NCBI GenBank assembly: GCA_013115125.1
Contig: JABANN010000039.1
Location: forward strand, 45,187 to 109,186
Direction: 5' to 3'
DNA: 64,000 nt
Source: Perkinsus olseni
Taxonomy: Eukaryota > Perkinsozoa > Perkinsida
Shown: in pieces, positions 58,330 through 64,000 of the stretch
How the letters are laid out: every line of letters starts with the position of its first letter
Numbering within the stretch: the first letter of the stretch is position 1
Made by a program: the position numbers and the translations under genes
Notes under the pieces: generated by a model
Seen by the model: only the letters and a program-made list of their open reading frames with translations
Database searches by the model: none
Told to the model about the DNA's origin: nothing

Positions 58330-58560
58330 GGCCCCGCTCGAGTTTTGGCGTCTCCGGCCCGCCCGGCCAGCTATCAAGGACAGACCCTTCCCGCCGGGCC
58401 CGCCCGCTCGAGCCCGCTTGAGCCCGCTGCCCCGCCGGGGATGCTGGGTACGCGGTTAACCCGCGGCGGGCCCGACGGGGGCTCGCGTATTTCTCGTGCG
58501 GTGCGGGAAATTATCACGGGCGGTTGGCGGCGCGCGCACTGCCAACCGATTTATGAGAAT
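58330..58560. other. GC-rich insert
   Basis: About 230 bases very rich in G and C, unlike neighbours, with repeated CCCGC and GGGCCCG words. Its right end has an inverted repeat CGGTTGGC...GCCAACCG around a CG-rich loop (58520-58550). It sits between the two FGAM synthase fragments. No gene is seen. Confidence 0.5.
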
Positions 58561-58686
58561 CAGCCAGCCGTTCCATAACGCAGTTAAATATAGCTCTCCT
58601 GGAGAGCGCTCTCAGGATTGGATTAAGCATGTGAAAAAGCGATCCTGGGGGTACGCTTGATGCTGGGTGGAGGTCAATTGAACACT

Positions 58687-58776
58687 TGGTGCGGAAGTAG
58701 GACTGTGACATCGGGCGTGGACGATATGGACCTCGACGTGGAGAAACTGAAGGCGCTTTGAGTTTTTGCATGGGCG
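58687..58776 (+). pseudogene. Fragment of FGAM synthase 3' end and downstream DNA
   Basis: Matches 54731-54820, covering the last 20 or so codons, the stop and the start of the 3' flank. Shared words include ACTGTGACATCGGGCGTGGA, ATGGACCTCGACGTGGAGAA and TTGCATGGGCG. Coding-type conservation continues past the stop codon, showing a DNA-level copy and not a spliced transcript. Confidence 0.85.
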
Positions 58777-58780
58777 AAGA

Positions 58781-59005
58781 TTGAATTGTAGTGAGCGAAG
58801 AACTTCGAATGTCGAGGTAGTCCGCTGAGCGTACTCCGCTCGAGGATGCAGCAACGTAAAAGCGTGCAGGACTGCACGACGCGACGTCACCGAAGGAGCG
58901 TCCGGTGACCTGTTGCGATGTCGTGCACTTCAGTGGCGCGTTGACGTTGACTTCTGGCCCAGGCTGTAGTCGCCTAGTTGAGCGAGCTGCCGGGAATCCG
59001 ATACC
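58781..59005 (+). repeat. Duplicated segment, copy 2
   Basis: Partner of 55811-56020. It directly follows the FGAM synthase end fragment, whereas the other copy lies about 1 kb beyond the gene. Confidence 0.75.
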
Positions 59006-59260
59006 TCGCTCCTCAATGTGACAATGGGCAGCATCACACGTATGGTTCACACAGGTTTGTGAAAATTGCTACTGAAAAGGCGAAAGTGCATACAACGTGG
59101 AGAGAATATTTGGAATCTTGATATCCTCGCGAGAAAAACTCTCTCGGCTGTCGCTCACCCTTCATGCTGTGATCGTGAACTTATCATCACTTATTGATGG
59201 TATCCGGTGAGCTAGCTGTACTCCGTTTCACTGTGGGACTCCCACAGGCAACTCTTTACA

Positions 59261-59751
59261 ATGCATCTGACAGTCGTCATCATCAGTCTGATTGCCCATT
59301 GCGTGTTGGGGGGGGGGCGCGGACGTTGCTTATTTAAGACCCGAAAAAGGTGCTCCCCCGACTCTCAAGAACGCGGGTGAGTTGAGCTCTACAACCGCTA
59401 GTTGATGTGCCCTCCCAGATCCTTACAGAAAGCCGAACGGCTTCTGTGGTCCGCCCGGCAGGAGGGGCAAAGGCTGCACTTGCCCGAATGGAACTCACGT
59501 GGTCAGCGCAACGGTGAACAGAGCTTCACTTCCCCCTACCGGTGCCGAGGATCTTACACTAAAGGATCTTACACTAGATCTTACATTTAGATGCCTTTCA
59601 GGAAATGATTGTTCATTCCATCCCGGTATATGGAGCAATATGCGCTCCTGAATGCTCGACAGATCACGACTGTCCTCCTCCACAACGTGGACTCAGAATG
59701 AGGCCTTTCTGTGACCCCAACGGGAGATGCTTACTTTCATGTTCCAAGGTG
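59261..59751 (+). CDS. Cysteine-rich secreted protein, copy B1
   Basis: The ATG at 59261 starts a signal peptide MHLTVVIISLIAHCVLG. The next exon (after an acceptor near 59418) reads PYRKPNGFCGPPGRRGKGCT and CPNGTHVVSAT. An intron of about 90 bases leads to the last exon, ICAPECSTDHDCPPPQRGLR, FCDPNGRCLLSCSK. It shares with copy A2 the frame DPY.KP.G.C, GCTCPNG, C..CS.D.DCP.PQ.G, FC...GRC.LSCSK. A run of G just after the signal peptide (59308-59316) makes the exon 1 end hard to place. A short last exon may be missing. Function unknown; probably exported. Confidence 0.5.
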
Positions 59752-60812
59752 AGGAAGAGGTTTCGAGCCGGTAGCGGGAACGCCTTCAGCAGCTGAAGCC
59801 TCGAAGTTTGACACTTTAGGGGGAGGATATCGACTCTCGGGTGATGGAAGTGTTCTGTTGTCCTGTGCTCGTCCGTTGCTGGTGATGGCGTCTCGCAGAT
59901 TTTCTCCTGGTGTTCTTTCTCGGGTGTATGCCGTCGGATTGAAGGCGTTGGGCCGGTATGTCTATACAAGCAGTGAATCTCATATTGAATATCACCGAGA
60001 GGAATACAACCAGTAGCGGTACCTATGCTACAGCTTCTCGCAATTCTTAAAGGGTTTTTCAAGTAGCCTGAGTTGGCTTTTTATCGCCCACCGGAGGCGG
60101 TGGCCCAGACGGGGTTTCCCCATTGTCACTAGAGTGGTGTAGTGTTCGTCATCTGGGAGCATGCTCGACCGCTGGCGCAGACTGAGAGAGCGCCATTCAT
60201 CTTAGGAGAGTTGTGACGGAGAACGAAGGGGAGTCCAGCAGGTCGGCGCCGAGGGCTTTCGCGTCACGTCCGCTTTTTGTTAAGTGCGTGAAGTGCCGAG
60301 CACGTGAACGTATGTCCGAGGTACCCGAGTTGTCGCCGCTAAATGTACCACCCTGTAGCATCACTCTTGGACGGTGTATTCAGTGAGGGAGAGCGTCCTC
60401 GAGCCAAGCTTCAATTGCGAGCCGAACCGTGTCACTCTTCTGCGAAGTTCGCGTCACCGTCACCCGCGAGCAACTCGGATGCCGGCTGTGTTTGCCGCGG
60501 TTCACACAGACGAGACCGCGGTGAGGTCCTCACTATGAACGCGTTAGGGAGTTTGCTCCGGCGGAGATTGCACTTGCTTCAAGGCGGTTCTTCTGACCAC
60601 CGTTCACACGAGAACGTGAGGTGTATGGACACTCGGGTCGTATGTTGTGAAGCTGAGGGGCTGTTGTGTTTGGGGATTCGGCTTGTCTGATGCTTCCGGG
60701 AAGCAGCTTCCCCACGTAGAGTTCCCCTGGACTGCCGATCTTTCCAGCTGCGATTCGTGAAATAATGAAGTCTGTTCAGTTTTAGGCGCTCTTTTTCGAA
60801 CAACTTCCGCAA

Positions 60813-61318
60813 ATGCATCTATCACTCTTCTGGGCTCTAGTTCTCCAACTCGCTTCTGGGGAGGAAGACAACTTGAGATCCCAAAACCCCCCTGCGATGG
60901 CTGTCCACGGCAAGGGAGCCACCACGAGTCAAGGTAGTTGAAGTCTTGCAACGGTTATCGTTGGACCTGTTGATGGCAGATCCATACGGCAAGCCCACCG
61001 GACGGTGCTTCAATGACTATGGGACGCTCAAGGGGTGCACCTGCCCAAATGGAATTGAACCGGTTTACACGATGGTAGGCAAAACTCTCGCTCTACTTAT
61101 TGACAGCGTTACTTCCGCCTTTGTTGAAGTGCGGATTCTCATGGTCCGTATCTTTTTTTCAGAAGAAGGTCTATGGATATTATCGGGTTGCCTCTACAGC
61201 TTGCGCCGCTAAATGCTCGAAAGATAGCGATTGTCCAGGACCCCAGCATGGGTTCGGAGTGAAGGCTTTTTGTGCCTCGGGCGGAAGGTGCTTCTTATCA
61301 TGCTCGAAGGTGAGGTAG
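60813..61318 (+). CDS. Cysteine-rich secreted protein, copy A2, apparently whole
   Basis: Exon 1 60813-60933 encodes the signal peptide MHLSLFWALVLQLASG and EEDNLRSQNPPAMAVHGKGA. Exon 2 60980-61074 reads DPYGKPTGRCFNDYGTLKGC then TCPNGIEPVYTM. Exon 3 from 61163, after a T-rich acceptor, reads KKVYGYYRVASTACAAKCSK, DSDCPGPQHGFGVKAFC, GGRCFLSCSK. Here a GTGAGG donor or the following stop (61318) ends it. A possible last exon near 61785 reads HGLKRICYPYKP. Nine Cys in about 115 residues suggest a compact disulfide fold. I do not recognise the family; EB-type and whey-acidic-type modules have similar spacing but no clear match. Array neighbours A1, A3, B1 and B2 show recent duplication. Confidence 0.65.
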
Positions 61319-62099
61319 AGGGACGACTCGCCCATCGGACCTTGTTGTGGGCTGCCGGCCTCGGCCTCTCATGTGATTGGCGGAGGGAAGTGTTAGTGCC
61401 TTTCAGTTCTACGCCTGGTGCCCTTCCTCGAGTAGATGTCGTCCGGTGGACGTTGGCGACAGTAAGAGACATGTCACTGATATATGTCTGTACAATCAGT
61501 GAACCCCATTGGATAAGCTGGAGGGACACCGTGATGACCGGACCTATTCTGGGGGCGGCCTCTAGTCGCCCCATTCTTTATCATGATTTACCCCGTTTCT
61601 GACGTCTCAATGCGAGTTTTACATCCGCCAGAGTATGGCTTCTCATCGCCTGATAATGGACGGTCTCACAATTGCTACGTTGCTTGGAGTTCATAAATTG
61701 TGGATTTGTTCGGTCATAACAACTTGTGCTGAACCTAAGAAAAACCTGCTCAGTCTTCTGAGCTGCTCTCGGAAACCCCAGTGTGCACGGCCTAAAACGT
61801 ATCTGCTACCCATACAAGCCCGTGAGCCACCGGGTGGTTTGCCACTGGCGACTCTCGCGTAGTTACAGACCCAACCGACTTCTTAATATGGCACTCACAG
61901 CCATCCTGCATCGGGCGGCTTCATGTGACGTCGGTTGCCCCCTGCAAACCTCATCGTGTCGGGAGCACGCCACCTGACCGTGACTAAGTTGACGATCTGA
62001 GTACCTTCTCTGTCACAACCGTCCGGGAAGCTATGTATTCCGAAGAGTTCTCTGTTCCAGCCACCGCCCGGAACGCGTTCAGTGCTGGTAAGGGCCCTG

Positions 62100-62316
62100 G
62101 TTCTGCATTGCGTGTTGGGGGACGCGGGCAGTCTGGTATCCGAAGGCCGCTCTGCGTTGGTTGCGGATGGATAAGGAACACGCCTGAGAACTGCTCCTTC
62201 CAGGTCCCGACGGAAAGCCGATTGGCTTCTGTGGTCCTCCCAGCAGAACGGGCAGAGATTGCACTTGCCCGAATGGAGACCACGTGGTTAGAGCAACGGT
62301 CAGCGGAACTTTAATT
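62100..62316 (+). pseudogene. Cysteine-rich family, copy B2, truncated
   Basis: Matches B1 exon ends: GCGTGTTGGGGG at 62108, then after an acceptor near 62203 an exon reading PDGKPIGFCGPPSRTGRDCT and CPNG. The first-exon start and the last Cys-rich exon are not found, so it looks like a remnant. Confidence 0.5.
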
Positions 62317-62479
62317 GTCCCGCCGGTATTCATGTATTCAACCCTGGAACCACAGCTGTCCCGCCGTAACCAGTAGCCGTACCTAAGCTACAGCTTTTCT
62401 CAATTCTAAGAAGATTCTCCAAAGCAAGCTGAGGTGGCTTCTTTCATTACCCAGCAGAGGCGCTAGCCCGAGTGTTCTC

Positions 62480-63214
62480 CATTCTCGCTGAGTTGCGTAG
62501 AGTTTGTCATTAGGGAGCAGGCTCGACTACTGCCGCAGTATTGAAACATTCAGAAAACGCCACTCACCCTCGGAAATTTGTGAATGAGGATAAAGTCTGG
62601 CAGGCTGGCGCCGAGGGGCGCCACGTGACGCCCTCTCGCTCTCAGGAGTCGCTGGCCGGTGAATGGAGGGCCAGGGTCTAGTCTGACCTCCGCATGAGGG
62701 TATGGCATTCGAGTTATCGCCGCGAGTTATACGACTCTCGAGCACTACGGGGGAGAAGGAGATCAGTAAGAAAGAGCTACCTCAAGTTTAGGTCGAGCGG
62801 GGGGCCGATCCGTGTCACCCTCCGACCAGATCACGTCACCGTCACGCGCGAACAACTCAGATGCCACCTACGTTCGCCCCCCGTTCCACACAAATGAGAG
62901 GGTGGTGGGGTCCTCGCCCACGGCGAGTCGCCGTGGCACGTTGAGAAGTTTGTTTCGTCGGAGTTTCTACTCGATTAATGGCGTCCTTTTCCATCGAAGT
63001 TGGCGTGTGACCATTAGAGATATGGCCCCTCGGGTCCTGTGTTTTGAAGCCTGGGGGATGTTGCGTTGCTAGGCGGGCTGAAGCTGCTCTGATGCTTCCT
63101 TCGGGCTCCTCTTTCTGCTGCCATCAGTAATGTCCTGAAGTCTCTTCAGTTCCTCGAGCGCTTTCGAGAATGCATCCAGCACTCTTTTTGGCTCTAGTTC
63201 TCCAGCACTGTAGT
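62480..63214 (+). pseudogene. Upstream region and truncated start, copy A3
   Basis: 62815-63170 matches the regions upstream of A1 (56760-57090) and A2 (60430-60812), including CGTCACCGTCACGCGCGA-type and GGTGGGGTCCTCGCC-type words. 62480-62640 also matches 60120-60280. At 63170 ATGCATCCAGCACTCTTTTT begins a signal-peptide-like start that is lost after about 45 bases, where unrelated sequence begins. Confidence 0.6.
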
Positions 63215-63513
63215 GTTCCCGGCTTGACCAAACCGTTCACTAGAGACAGCAGGAAGCTCGCCACCCTTAGAACTCGACGGAAACTGTGACATAGGGGAAA
63301 TGGGTTAAACTCTTGATACTTCTTAAATAAGCCATACATTACAACGTGGGTCTCAATAGTAACTACTAGCCTCACGCTAGAGACAGTACACGAAGAGCGC
63401 TAAGATATCATTGCCCTATACAGGCCATGGGGACAGATCGGCCACAATAACGTATTACAGTAGGCAATCATTGAAAAGGCGGTTCACTACATTACAACCC
63501 CCCTTTATCATCA

Positions 63514-63933
63514 TCACGATCTAGCAGTCTCCATCAAACAAGACTCACCACGCAAAAGTTTGGGAGGACGAACCGTCTCCCATACGATCATCACCTTATA
63601 AAATTCGGTGAGGGCGTCCTCGAATAGAGACATCAGAACGCCTCTGATCTCATACATTCTCATGGTAGTCAACATCACCACACCAGTACATACCAATACC
63701 AGAGGAACCAGTGACCAAAACCTGTTGATCACGGATAAGAAACACATAATTAGACAGGAGCGTTCCCGCTGATCGCTCCATTCACCCGAGAATGTTGCAG
63801 GCAAACCTTGCCACAGAGCATCAATCCGCTTTACAATCCCGAGAAGGTCGCACAACGACACAGGCTGCTTGATCGTGATGTAACCATACATCCTCCTCAT
63901 ACACAAAACATGAAGTATATGGTCACAAGACAT
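63514..63933 (-). CDS. Small membrane protein, unrecognised
   Basis: 139 residues from the ATG at 63933 (MSCDHILHVLCMRRMYGYIT) to the stop at 63514. One strong hydrophobic segment, RFWSLVPLVLVCTGVVMLTT, then an amphipathic tail FEDALTEFYKVMIVWETV. It may be one exon of a longer gene running past either end. No family recognised. Confidence 0.4.
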   Translation of the reverse strand: MSCDHILHVLCMRRMYGYITIKQPVSLCDLLGIVKRIDALWQGLPATFSGEWSDQRERSCLIMCFLSVINRFWSLVPLVLVCTGVVMLTTMRMYEIRGVLMSLFEDALTEFYKVMIVWETVRPPKLLRGESCLMETARS

Positions 63934-64000
63934 CCCTGCTTGTAAAACTCGGACCCTTGCTAACAGCTTCCAGAAGAACCACTCATAGTGCGAGGAACAT

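Noticed and set aside
54804-63215. Retrotransposon or virus-like element as cause of the duplicated array
   Set aside because: No reverse transcriptase, integrase, capsid or long terminal repeat signal is visible; blocks look like local DNA duplications.

Overview
This window reads as nuclear DNA of a unicellular eukaryote. Genes lie on both strands and are cut by many short GT-AG introns, mostly about 42 to 61 bases. Four nuclear-type tRNA genes are present. The best fit is an alveolate, most likely Perkinsus or a relative. This rests on the single-chain transhydrogenase with the PntB half before the PntA half, on intron style, and on pepsin-like and small cysteine-rich secreted proteins. 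It is inference, not proof. Nothing marks it as bacterial, viral or organellar.

Layout, left half. The window opens with the 3' end of an unrecognised plus-strand gene (1-760). A minus-strand block follows: NAD(P) transhydrogenase (2085-6720), a C-terminal-motor kinesin (7366-11316) with a tRNA-Trp on the opposite strand of one intron, and a right-handed beta-helix protein (11677-14623). Guanidinoacetate methyltransferase follows on plus (15367-16470, all exons resolved). Then minus genes: a large PqiA-like membrane protein (16959-23011) and a helical, armadillo-like protein (23284-25403). A secreted Ser-rich protein (26079-26789, plus) and an ankyrin-repeat multi-pass membrane protein (27120-30845, minus) close this half.

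Right half. Here nearly all genes are plus strand: Rab11-type GTPase (31724-33191, all exons resolved), Sec24 COPII coat subunit (about 33786-40140), phosphoglycolate/4-nitrophenyl phosphatase of the HAD family (40595-42159), a dCTPase/MazG-type protein with a second MazG half-module (about 42391-43771), gamma-glutamyl hydrolase (about 44585-46115), tRNA-Ser, a pepsin-like aspartyl protease homologue with a membrane anchor (47009-49223), tRNA-Arg and tRNA-Thr on minus, and FGAM synthase (about 50050-54803).

The last 9 kb (54804-63215) is different. It holds duplicated and rearranged pieces: fragments of the FGAM synthase 3' end, direct and inverted intergenic repeats, a GC-rich insert, and an array of genes and remnants for a small cysteine-rich secreted protein family. 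The window ends with a short membrane protein on minus.

Functionally the set is mostly housekeeping: NADPH supply, nucleotide metabolism (FGAM synthase, dCTPase), folate hydrolysis, secretion (Sec24, Rab11) and creatine synthesis. Lineage-type membrane and secreted proteins lie between. Multi-exon gene ends are exact only where stated. I found no clear new defence or mobile system. The least explained parts are the PqiA-like fusion and the duplicated 3' array.
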